A DNA stretch of 8,996 nucleotides from JBDTMC01 sp039934475 (lineage in GTDB: Bacteria; Acidobacteriota; Terriglobia; Bryobacterales; Bryobacteraceae). Made by a program: the position numbers and the translations under genes. The stretch lies in the NCBI GenBank assembly GCA_039934475.1, contig JBDTMC010000321.1, positions 1 through 8,996 of the forward strand, given 5' to 3'. The notes below the pieces were generated by a model, which made no database searches, was not told where the DNA came from, and worked only from the letters and a program-made list of their open reading frames with translations. This document shows positions 1 through 5,686 of the stretch, piece after piece. Positions within the stretch are counted from its first letter, which is position 1. Each line of letters starts with the position of its first letter.

Positions 1-91
1 GAAAATCATGCCAGCCCCATTTTTCGAGCCTGACCACTTGCGCCACGGACTGCTAAGTGCAACAGATGGTGCGTGGGCGGAGCAGTGGTCG

Positions 92-715
92 TCATTCCTT
101 TTGAAAAATGCCTAGCCAAAGGCCTTTTCCAGAGGCCAGTGGATGGCGGGTTTCGTGGAGAAGGCGGCAGGCGTGGGAGTTTAGAGTCTGGATGAACCAG
201 TCGGGGTCGAGGAGGGTGAAGGCGGATTTCAGGTTGCCGATGGAGGCGTAAGGAGTTGTGCTGACTCCGGGTTCGGTTTCGCTGGGGAGTTGGAGGACGA
301 CGCTGAAATGTCCCTCGGGTTCGACTAGGGCGAGGGCGTTGGCGAGGCAAGAGGTGGCGCCGGCGTGCTCAAAGAGGAGTGCTGCGTGGACCAGGGCACA
401 GGGTTGAAGATCTACGCTTGCGGCGGCGAGGTCGAGGCAGTGAAGTTCGAGACCGGGGAGGGTGGCGTACCGGGCGCGGACAGCTTCGAGATAGTCGGGG
501 TGGATGTCGATGCCGAGTGTGCGGTGGGTGATTTGAGGGTCGATGCGGTCGAGGCCGTTGCCTCCGGCGATGCCGAGGAGAGCGACGGAGGCGGGGCGGC
601 AGAAGGACAGGGCTTGGGCGAAGAGGTCGGCTAGTGGCTTAAGTTGGGCTACGGCAGGCTGGCTCATGTGGCCTTCGTAGTCGTCCAGGGATACGGAAAT
701 CCAAGGGTTTGGCAT
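92..715 (-). CDS. Small class I SAM-dependent methyltransferase-like protein
   Basis: This 207-residue protein looks like a Rossmann-fold SAM methyltransferase. The glycine-rich SAM loop is VALLGIAGGNG at residues 44-54. The acidic residue ending strand 2 is D70 in GIDIHPDYL, and a further acidic turn is CLDLAA near residues 93-98. Strand 4 is around ALVHAALLFEHAG (108-120), and a strand-5 turn VEPEGHFSVVLQ (131-142) resembles the usual post-motif region. The substrate cannot be told. The N-terminus (WISVSLDDYEGHM) before the SAM loop is short, and the C-terminal half lacks a clear substrate domain. The ATG lies 1 nt after the TAA of the upstream DUF350-like gene and no good Shine-Dalgarno is visible, so translation is probably coupled to that gene. 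The fold call is fairly firm; activity is inferred. Confidence 0.75.
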   Translation of the reverse strand: MPNPWISVSLDDYEGHMSQPAVAQLKPLADLFAQALSFCRPASVALLGIAGGNGLDRIDPQITHRTLGIDIHPDYLEAVRARYATLPGLELHCLDLAAASVDLQPCALVHAALLFEHAGATSCLANALALVEPEGHFSVVLQLPSETEPGVSTTPYASIGNLKSAFTLLDPDWFIQTLNSHACRLLHETRHPLASGKGLWLGIFQKE

Positions 716-716
716 T

Positions 717-929
717 TTAGTGGACGGAGGCGGCGACTATCACGGCGGTTCCTAGGGCGACTAAGCCGGCCAGGATGGCGGCGGCTACGTTTTTCTCGTC
801 GACTACTTGCTTGCGGACGTTGAAGCCTAGAGATCGCTCCAGGGCCCAGAGGGCAGTGGCGAAGACTACCAGGCCGAGGGCGGCGTGGAGGGCGCCATCG
901 ATGAGGTAGGAAAAGTTCGTTTCGGTCAT
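717..929 (-). CDS. DUF350-like small inner-membrane protein
   Basis: This 70-residue protein has two predicted membrane helices, about residues 9-29 and 47-67, joined by a short polar loop with charged residues (ERS, RKQVVDEKN). The segment EKNVAAAILAGLVALG at 45-60 resembles the conserved part of the DUF350 (YjfL-type) family, where an acidic/Asn motif precedes an Ala/Gly-rich helix. DUF350 proteins have no settled function. In several bacteria they occur beside stress or polyamine-related genes, but nothing here shows that link. The ATG is preceded by GAGGAG with 5 nt spacing. It is the first gene of a tight two-gene unit with the methyltransferase-like gene and diverges from the alaC-like gene 53 bp away. 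Confidence 0.75.
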   Translation of the reverse strand: MTETNFSYLIDGALHAALGLVVFATALWALERSLGFNVRKQVVDEKNVAAAILAGLVALGTAVIVAASVH

Positions 930-934
930 GGAGT

Positions 935-940
935 CTCCTC
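935..940 (-). promoter_or_regulatory. Shine-Dalgarno for the DUF350-like gene
   Basis: GAGGAG on the minus strand sits 5 nt before the ATG at 929. It fixes the start of the small membrane protein and is one of the clearest ribosome binding sites in the window. Confidence 0.7.
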
Positions 941-941
941 A

Positions 942-958
942 AGCCGCAGTGGGCGGCT
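942..958. repeat. Inverted repeat in the divergent intergenic region
   Basis: AGCCGC (942-947) and GCGGCT (953-958) form a perfect 6-bp inverted repeat with a 5-bp spacer. It lies in the 53-bp gap between the divergent DUF350-like and alaC-like genes. It sits about 10 bp upstream of a candidate -10 box for alaC, where a repressor could block that promoter. It could equally be a hairpin in the leader of the minus-strand transcript. No regulator gene is adjacent. Confidence 0.35.
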
Positions 959-967
959 GGCAATGGG

Positions 968-973
968 TAGAAT
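968..973 (+). promoter_or_regulatory. Candidate -10 box for the alaC-like gene
   Basis: TAGAAT, a 5/6 match to TATAAT, ends 9 nt before the ATG at 983. A transcript start at the usual distance would leave a leader of only a few nucleotides. No good -35 and no strong Shine-Dalgarno are seen, which fits near-leaderless translation. This is a pattern-based inference. Confidence 0.35.
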
Positions 974-982
974 GAATCCTAT

Positions 983-2173
983 ATGTCGTCAGTGCCTTCC
1001 GAATTCTATCGAATTCAAAAACTGCCCCCGTATGTCTTCGCTGTTGTGAACGAAATGAAGGCCCGCCTTCGCGCTGAGCAGAAAGACGTCGTTGATCTGG
1101 GAATGGGAAATCCGGACGGAGCCACGCCGCGGGCTATCGTCAGCAAACTCGTGGAAGCAGCACGGAATCAGCGCAATCACCGCTACTCGCAGTCGCGTGG
1201 GATTCCGAAATTGCGCGAGGAGATTGTGAAGCGGTACAAGCGGAATTATGACGTCGACCTGGATCCGGAAGCGGAGGCGATTGTCACCATCGGGGCAAAG
1301 GATGCGCTGGCGCACTTGCTGTTTGCCATCATTGGTCCGGGCGATGCGGTGGTTTCTCCTAACCCCGCCTATCCCATCCATCAATACGGCGTTGTGATGG
1401 CGGAGGGTCATGCCTGCATGCTGCCGATGCCTAATCCGGAGACTTTCCTGGATGGGCTGGAGCAGTTGTACCGGACATCGACGCGGAAGCCGAAGCTGAT
1501 CCTGATTTCTTTTCCGCACAACCCGACGACGCAGTGTGTGGATCTGAATTACATGAAGGAGATTGTGCGGCTGGCGGCGCATCACGGGTCGATGATCGTG
1601 CACGATTTCGCTTATGCCGATTTGGGATTCGATGGGTACAGGCCGCCGAGCATTTTACAGGTGGAAGGCGCCAAGGATCTGGCGGTTGAGATCTTCTCGA
1701 TGTCGAAGAGCTACAACATGGCAGGGTGGCGCGTGGGCTTCTGTTTGGGCAACCGGAAGATGATCGGCGCGCTGGCGCGGATTAAGAGCTATCTCGATTA
1801 CGGGATCTTTCAGCCGATTCAGATTGCGGCCATTATCGGACTGCGCGAGTGCGAGGAAGACACAACTAAGATCTGCGCTCTCTATCAGCGGCGGCGGGAT
1901 GTAATGATTGCGGGTTTGCATCGCGCGGGTTGGCCGGTGGAGCCGCCGAAGGGATCGATGTTCATCTGGGCTCCGATACCGGAACCGTTCCGGCACTTGG
2001 GTTCGCTGGAGTTTTCCAAATTGTTGTTGCAGGAGGCGCTGGTGGCGGTTTCTCCCGGAATCGGCTTTGGGCCGATGGGGGAAGGGTTTGTGCGCTTCGC
2101 TTTGATTGAGAACAACCAACGCACTGGCCAAGCTATGCGAAACATCAAGCAGTTCCTGAAATCGAAGATATAA
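983..2173 (+). CDS. alaC: Pyridoxal-phosphate aminotransferase, AlaC / LL-diaminopimelate aminotransferase type
   Basis: This 396-residue fold-type I aminotransferase closely resembles E. coli AlaC along its whole length. Shared segments include RIQKLPPYVF near the N-terminus, MGNPDGATP (41-49), YSQSRGIPKLR (68-78), EAIVTIGAKDALAHL (98-112), PNPAYPIHQYG (126-136), KSYNMAGWRVGF (242-253), ARIKSYLDYG and VSPGIGFG. The expected PLP residues are visible: N180, D208 and Y211 in HDFAYAD, the Schiff-base K242, R250, and the substrate carboxylate-binding R371 in FVRFALIEN. Family members convert pyruvate plus glutamate to alanine, or act in diaminopimelate synthesis; sequence alone does not settle which. 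The close AlaC match favours alanine synthesis in the cytoplasm. The length is normal for the family and no key residue is missing. It precedes the acetyltransferase gene by 7 nt. Confidence 0.93.
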   Translation: MSSVPSEFYRIQKLPPYVFAVVNEMKARLRAEQKDVVDLGMGNPDGATPRAIVSKLVEAARNQRNHRYSQSRGIPKLREEIVKRYKRNYDVDLDPEAEAIVTIGAKDALAHLLFAIIGPGDAVVSPNPAYPIHQYGVVMAEGHACMLPMPNPETFLDGLEQLYRTSTRKPKLILISFPHNPTTQCVDLNYMKEIVRLAAHHGSMIVHDFAYADLGFDGYRPPSILQVEGAKDLAVEIFSMSKSYNMAGWRVGFCLGNRKMIGALARIKSYLDYGIFQPIQIAAIIGLRECEEDTTKICALYQRRRDVMIAGLHRAGWPVEPPKGSMFIWAPIPEPFRHLGSLEFSKLLLQEALVAVSPGIGFGPMGEGFVRFALIENNQRTGQAMRNIKQFLKSKI

Positions 2174-2174
2174 T
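2169..2174 (+). promoter_or_regulatory. Perfect -10 box (TATAAT) at the alaC/acetyltransferase junction
   Basis: TATAAT overlaps the TAA stop of the alaC-like gene and ends 6 nt before the ATG at 2181. Initiation about 7 nt downstream would start the message at or next to the ATG, giving a leaderless transcript. No Shine-Dalgarno precedes this ATG, which supports the idea. The -35 region, about 17 bp upstream, shows no clear TTGACA. The gene may also be read through from alaC. Confidence 0.4.
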
Positions 2175-2180
2175 CGCGTC

Positions 2181-3149
2181 ATGGCGGCCCTGTGTGAAGC
2201 AGCCGTACCACGTCTGATCGACCTACGCCAGGTTCGCGCGGAGCTATTGGAACCCGTGCTGCTGGAAGAGACGCAACACTGGCGACGCAGCCTGCAATGG
2301 GACTTTCAGGCATCGGCCGAGCTAGTGCGGCGGTTTGTTCAGATGCATGCCCTGAACGGGTATGCGCTGGCAGTGGATGGCCGCCCAATCGGCTACTGCT
2401 ACTTCGTTTGTGAGGAACGGAAGGGTCTGGTGGGCGACCTTTTCGTGGTGGAACAGCACAGGACGGCTGAGAACGAAAACTGCCTACTGGGGGCGGTGCT
2501 CAGTAACCTGATGAACAACGGCTACACGCGGCGCGTGGAGTGCCAGTTGTTGATGCTGGAACATGCCACGCCGGAGGAACTTCCGGCGAATAACTATCTG
2601 CGCACATTTCCGCGCAACTTCATGATGGCGGGACTAGGCGGGATTTACGGGATGCCGGAGTTGCGCCATCATCCGGACCTGATGTTTGAAGGCTGGTCGG
2701 AATCGCGTCAGGAAGAAGCGGCGGAAGTGATTGCCGCGGCGTACGAGGGGCATGTCGATAGCCAGATCAACGACCAATACCGGTCTGTGGTTGGGGCTCG
2801 GCATTTCCTGCTGAACATCGTGCAATATCCGGGGTGTGGGACGTTTTATCAACCGGCTTCGTTTGTGGCTTATGACCGGGTGACGAAGAAGGTGTGCGGG
2901 ATTTGCCTGGCCAGCATGGTGGCGCAAGAAGTGGGACACATTACGCAGATTTGCGTGGTGCCTGAGCTGAAGGGGACAGGCATCGGGTACGAACTACTGC
3001 GGCGGGCTTTGCAGACGCTGGCGCAGCGAGGATGCCGGTCAGCGACGTTGACGGTGACAGCGGCCAACGAGGGCGCGGTGCGGTTGTACGAGCGAGTGGG
3101 GTTTCAGACACTGCGGCAGTTTACGGCTTGTGTGTGGCAGGGGTATTGA
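2181..3149 (+). CDS. GNAT-family N-acetyltransferase with tandem GNAT-like halves
   Basis: This 322-residue protein is about twice the length of a single GNAT domain. The C-terminal half (about 170-322) is a typical GNAT domain. ITQICVVPELKGTGIGYELL (254-273) holds the acetyl-CoA pyrophosphate loop KGTGIG at 264-269. TVTAANEGAVRLYERVGF (291-308) is the usual motif B with N296 and the aromatic Y303. The N-terminal half (about 10-150) looks like a degenerate GNAT fold: GYALAVDGRPIGYCYF (60-75) matches a beta-turn-beta, and GDLFVVEQHR (85-94) sits where motif A begins, but the glycine loop is lost. Tandem GNATs usually keep one active half. The substrate (amine, amino acid or protein N-terminus) is unknown. 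It sits 7 nt behind alaC and its 3' end overlaps the opposing thioredoxin-like gene by 29 bp. Confidence 0.85.
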   Translation: MAALCEAAVPRLIDLRQVRAELLEPVLLEETQHWRRSLQWDFQASAELVRRFVQMHALNGYALAVDGRPIGYCYFVCEERKGLVGDLFVVEQHRTAENENCLLGAVLSNLMNNGYTRRVECQLLMLEHATPEELPANNYLRTFPRNFMMAGLGGIYGMPELRHHPDLMFEGWSESRQEEAAEVIAAAYEGHVDSQINDQYRSVVGARHFLLNIVQYPGCGTFYQPASFVAYDRVTKKVCGICLASMVAQEVGHITQICVVPELKGTGIGYELLRRALQTLAQRGCRSATLTVTAANEGAVRLYERVGFQTLRQFTACVWQGY

Positions 3150-4107
3150 GGACACGCTGTAGTTCGTTTAAGTCGGGGCCGGCGTATTGCAGACGCCCTT
3201 CGGCGGTGGTGAGGACGTAGTAGGGGAGGGTAAGGGGACGGCCGCCGAGGGTGGCGATGGCGCGCCAGAGAGGGTCGTGATCGCCGAGACCGCGGGCGAT
3301 GACGGTGGGCGGCAACAGGCCGGCTTCAATCAGCTTCCCGGCATTCGGCAGGGAGTCGCGGTCATCCACATTAATGGCAATCCACTGCAGGTTGTGACGG
3401 GCGGCGACCTGCTTCAGAGGACCAAGCGCCGCCAGGCAGGGCGCGCACCAGGAGGCCCAAAAATCGATTAAGCGAGGCTGACCCGGTTGCGCGGCGAGGA
3501 CGCGCCCGGCGGCGTCGTGGAGGGCGGGAAGGTGCGCGAGATCCATTTCGAGGTGGAGGCGGGCGAGAGTGAGGGCATCCTTTGTGAGAGCCTCGGCGAT
3601 CCACTCGGCACCGCAAGCAGTGAAGGGTTTGCCGGTATTCACACGCTGGCCATCGATGAGCCAGGCGTCGGAAGTGTCAACAATTCCGTTGGCTGTGGTG
3701 TCAGCGAGGACGACTGGCGCGCCACACGAGGGCACCTTGCCGGTGAGGCGCCACGCGGCGGACCATAGGAAGTCCTCACCTCCGTTGGCGCGCCGGCGAT
3801 AGCGGAGGATGTAGGGTCGCGGCAGGTTCCAGGAGACTTCCCTGCCCTCTTCAAGGAGAAGCGGATCGCCGTGGTTGAGCCGCGCCCAGTAGCCACCGCC
3901 TTCCGCGCTTTCGAGCAGGATGCGTCGGCCGCCGGGTTCGGTTGCCTGCCAGCGGGAGGGTCCGGCCTGGGAGAAGGCGAGATTGATGCCGAGGTCCGGG
4001 GAATGAGGCTCGAGGACGAGCCGGATTTCCAGTTGCGGGGCCTCAGAGGCGAGCGCCGATAGCACAAAGAAAAGGGGCAAAAAGGCGCGCGGCATCAACT
4101 TCCACAT
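3121..4107 (-). CDS. Secreted TlpA-like thioredoxin-fold protein with WCAPC active site
   Basis: This 328-residue protein starts with a short positive segment and a hydrophobic stretch, AFLPLFFVLSALASEA (8-23), that reads as a Sec signal peptide with cleavage near ASEA. The C-terminal third is a TlpA/thioredoxin domain: LIDFWASWCAPC (213-224) carries the redox pair C221/C224, AINVDDRDSL (244-253) follows, and LPYYVLTTAEGRLQYAG (295-311) holds the expected cis-proline P296. It probably works as a periplasmic thiol-disulfide reductase. Residues 24-200 are not a standard TlpA N-terminus. They contain two more cysteines (C128, C165) and a loop, DTTANGIVDTSDAW (136-149), resembling calcium-binding Dx[DN]xDG-type loops. 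GGAGG is absent but GGAGG-like SD sequence (GGAGG at 4121-4117) supports the chosen ATG; an in-frame ATG at M5 is possible. It diverges from the methyltransferase at 4139. Confidence 0.82.
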   Translation of the reverse strand: MWKLMPRAFLPLFFVLSALASEAPQLEIRLVLEPHSPDLGINLAFSQAGPSRWQATEPGGRRILLESAEGGGYWARLNHGDPLLLEEGREVSWNLPRPYILRYRRRANGGEDFLWSAAWRLTGKVPSCGAPVVLADTTANGIVDTSDAWLIDGQRVNTGKPFTACGAEWIAEALTKDALTLARLHLEMDLAHLPALHDAAGRVLAAQPGQPRLIDFWASWCAPCLAALGPLKQVAARHNLQWIAINVDDRDSLPNAGKLIEAGLLPPTVIARGLGDHDPLWRAIATLGGRPLTLPYYVLTTAEGRLQYAGPDLNELQRVLNTPATHKP

Positions 4108-4116
4108 TCTAGCTTG

Positions 4117-4121
4117 CCTCC
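4117..4121 (-). promoter_or_regulatory. Shine-Dalgarno for the TlpA-like gene
   Basis: GGAGG on the minus strand lies 9 nt ahead of the ATG at 4107 and favours this start over the in-frame ATG four codons later. Confidence 0.55.
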
Positions 4122-4126
4122 GGTTA

Positions 4127-4135
4127 TGCCAAAAT
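4127..4135 (+). promoter_or_regulatory. Candidate extended -10 for the methyltransferase-GT2-membrane protein operon
   Basis: TGCCAAAAT reads as a TGn extended -10 followed by CAAAAT (4/6 to TATAAT). Initiation would fall near 4142. That is past the GTG at 4139 but upstream of the in-frame ATG at 4157, leaving a leader of about 15 nt containing AGGGA. If real, it argues for the ATG start. No convincing -35 is seen at normal spacing. Confidence 0.25.
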
Positions 4136-4138
4136 GCG

Positions 4139-4876
4139 GTGAGGGATAAAGCAGATATGGCGGCCGAGGCAACTGATCAGCTTTCTGTACATTACACGCT
4201 GAAGCCAAGCCCTTATAGCAGCCACACTCTGCTCTTGGGGGCGCTGCCTGGGGATGGAACGGGAGTACGCCTGCTGGACCTGGGCTGCGGAAATGGCGAG
4301 ATGGGCGAGTTGCTGGCGGCACGCGGTTTTGAAGTGACAGGCGTGGAGCGAGTTGGCGGTACGGACTCGCGCTTTCCCAACTGTGTGAGGCTGATTGAGG
4401 CCGATCTGGACCGGGGACTACCGCCGATGGCGGGCCCATTCGACTATATTATTTGCGCCGATATTCTAGAACATTTGAAAGACCCGGCGGCGTTATTGCG
4501 CAGTATTACCGGGCTGCTCTCGGCGCGTGGAGCGTTGGTGGCGAGCCTTCCGAATAGCGGCAATATTTACTTCCGGTTGAAGATTTTGATGGGGCAATTC
4601 CCGCAGGACGACAAGGGTTTGTTCGATCGCACTCACGTGCACTTCTATATGTGGGATGGTTGGAAGGAGTTATTGGAGCGCAACGGGTTTAAGGTGGATG
4701 TGATTCAACCAACGGGAATCCCGGTGGGGCTCGCGTTGCCGGCGGCGGCGGACTCCGCGCCGGTGAAAGCAGCGGAGTGGCTGTGCTACCGCCTGGCGCT
4801 CGCGTGGAAACGCCTGTTCGCCTATCAGTTTGTGGTAGTTTGCCTGCCGACGGCAGGTAGAGGGGGCTCGGCGTGA
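4139..4876 (+). CDS. Class I SAM methyltransferase of glycan-cluster type
   Basis: This protein has 245 residues from the GTG, or 239 from the in-frame ATG at 4157. It has a clear SAM-binding domain: LLDLGCGNGEMGELL (45-59) is motif I, GFEVTGVE (63-70) ends strand 2 with an acidic residue, EADL (87-90) follows, and FDYIICADILEHLKDP (101-116) is the post-I/strand-4 motif. The segment GLFDRTHVHFYMWDGWKELLERNGF (160-184) matches the 'LDRTHLRFF' signature seen in many methyltransferases encoded beside glycosyltransferases. YTLKPSPYSSH at the N-terminus may contribute to the substrate side. It probably methylates a sugar, lipid-linked glycan or lipid head group in the cytoplasm; the acceptor is unknown. 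The ATG with AGGGA about 10 nt upstream is a good alternative start. Its TGA overlaps the GTG of the next gene (GTGA), indicating one operon. Confidence 0.85.
   Translation: MRDKADMAAEATDQLSVHYTLKPSPYSSHTLLLGALPGDGTGVRLLDLGCGNGEMGELLAARGFEVTGVERVGGTDSRFPNCVRLIEADLDRGLPPMAGPFDYIICADILEHLKDPAALLRSITGLLSARGALVASLPNSGNIYFRLKILMGQFPQDDKGLFDRTHVHFYMWDGWKELLERNGFKVDVIQPTGIPVGLALPAAADSAPVKAAEWLCYRLALAWKRLFAYQFVVVCLPTAGRGGSA
4840..4860 (+). repeat. Hairpin just before the GT2 start
   Basis: CCTGCC (4843-4848) pairs with GGCAGG (4852-4857) across the loop GAC. G-U and U-A pairs outside extend the stem to about nine pairs. It lies within the end of the methyltransferase gene, directly upstream of the AGGGGG ribosome binding site (4861-4866) and GTG at 4873. 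No U-run follows, so it is not an intrinsic terminator. It may tune translation or mRNA stability at this junction. Confidence 0.4.
4861..4866 (+). promoter_or_regulatory. Shine-Dalgarno for the GT2 gene
   Basis: AGGGGG ends 6 nt before the GTG at 4873. It supports this non-ATG start, which overlaps the preceding stop codon by 4 bp. Confidence 0.6.
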
Positions 4877-5673
4877 GCGCTAAGCAGCAGAAAGTGATTG
4901 TGGTGATGCCGGCTTACAATGCGGCGCGCACACTGCGCATGACCTATGCCGAACTTCCGCACGATGTGGTGGACCTGGTGATTCTGGTGGATGACGGCAG
5001 TTCGGACGAGACGATCAAGATCGCCAAGGAACTTGGCTTGGAGTTGTTTGTTCACAATCGCAATTACGGTTATGGGGCGAATCAGAAGACCTGTTATCGG
5101 GAAGCGCTGCGCGCCGAGGCCGATATCATCGTGATGGTTCATCCGGACTATCAATACGACCCAACGCTGGTTCCGAACGTGATCAAGCCGATTTTGGACG
5201 GGCACGCAGACGTTGTTCTGGGATCGAGGCTGCTGGGCGGCCATCCGATGAAGCAGGGGATGCCGTGGTGGAAGTACGTGGCCAATCGCTCACTGACATG
5301 GATGGAGAATGTGAGCTTTGGGCTGAACCTGGCGGAGTATCATACGGGTTACCGCGCGTACCGGCGTGAGGCGTTAGAGACGGCGAACTTCGAGATGAAC
5401 TCCGACAACTTCGTGTTCGACCAGGAGATTGTGGCGCAATTTGTGCAGGCAAAGCTGCGGATCGACGAAGTACCTGTGCCGACGCGGTATTTTCCGCAAG
5501 CATCGTCGGCTTCCTTTGTGCAGAGCTCGGTGTATGGGTTGTCGATCTTATGGGTGCTGGCTCGCTACCTTGCGCACCATTGGGGGTTATGGAAGCAACG
5601 GCAGTTTGAGAGTCTAAGGGCACGATATTTGAACGCGGCGACTGTGCCTTCGGGCACGGCGACCCGACCGTAG
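4873..5673 (+). CDS. Family 2 glycosyltransferase, polyprenyl-phosphate glycosyltransferase type
   Basis: This 266-residue protein has a GT-A fold of the GT2 family. VIVVMPAYNAARTL (8-21) is the opening strand. LVILVDDGSSDET (35-47) carries the nucleotide-binding D40/D41 and D45. NRNYGYGANQKTCY (62-75) follows. ADIIVMVHPDYQYDP (83-97) holds the metal-binding motif, with H90-P-D92 in place of the usual D-x-D; HPDYQYDP is itself common in DPM1-like bacterial enzymes. VVLGSRLLGG and HTGYRAYRREAL (156-167 region) are typical acceptor-side segments. No transmembrane helix is evident, so it probably acts at the cytoplasmic face, moving a sugar from a nucleotide sugar to polyprenyl phosphate or a lipid-linked glycan. 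It overlaps the methyltransferase gene by GTGA and is followed 13 nt later by the membrane protein gene. The sugar and acceptor are unknown. Confidence 0.9.
   Translation: MSAKQQKVIVVMPAYNAARTLRMTYAELPHDVVDLVILVDDGSSDETIKIAKELGLELFVHNRNYGYGANQKTCYREALRAEADIIVMVHPDYQYDPTLVPNVIKPILDGHADVVLGSRLLGGHPMKQGMPWWKYVANRSLTWMENVSFGLNLAEYHTGYRAYRREALETANFEMNSDNFVFDQEIVAQFVQAKLRIDEVPVPTRYFPQASSASFVQSSVYGLSILWVLARYLAHHWGLWKQRQFESLRARYLNAATVPSGTATRP
5642..5659 (+). repeat. cUUCGg tetraloop hairpin before the membrane protein gene
   Basis: GTGCC (5644-5648), loop TTCG, GGCAC (5653-5657) form a perfect 5-bp stem, extended to 7 by a U-G and a C-G pair. C(UUCG)G is an exceptionally stable RNA tetraloop. It lies in the last codons of the GT2 gene, 27 nt before the TTG start of the next gene. 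No U-run follows, so it is not a classical terminator. It may slow exonuclease decay or adjust expression between the two genes. Confidence 0.5.
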
Positions 5674-5686
5674 GGGAAACGTACTT

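Noticed and set aside
2..115. Plus-strand open frame reading to TAG at 115, possibly the 3' end of a gene entering from the left
   Set aside because: Only 38 codons are visible, with no recognisable motif, and it overlaps the methyltransferase end by 24 bp. A convergent overlap would fit the style of the window, but there is too little sequence to support a gene.
365..634. Plus-strand open frame opposite the small methyltransferase
   Set aside because: Low-complexity Gly/Glu/Val-rich translation, the typical antisense shadow of a GC-rich coding region; the minus-strand product has a real SAM-binding pattern.
983..3149. AlaC plus GNAT as a toxin-antitoxin or biosynthetic cluster
   Set aside because: The aminotransferase is a full-length housekeeping type and the GNAT is far larger than GNAT toxins, with no antitoxin-like DNA-binding gene nearby.
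5642..5659. cUUCGg hairpin as an intrinsic terminator
   Set aside because: It is inside coding sequence and followed by CGACCCGACCG rather than a run of T, so termination there is unlikely.
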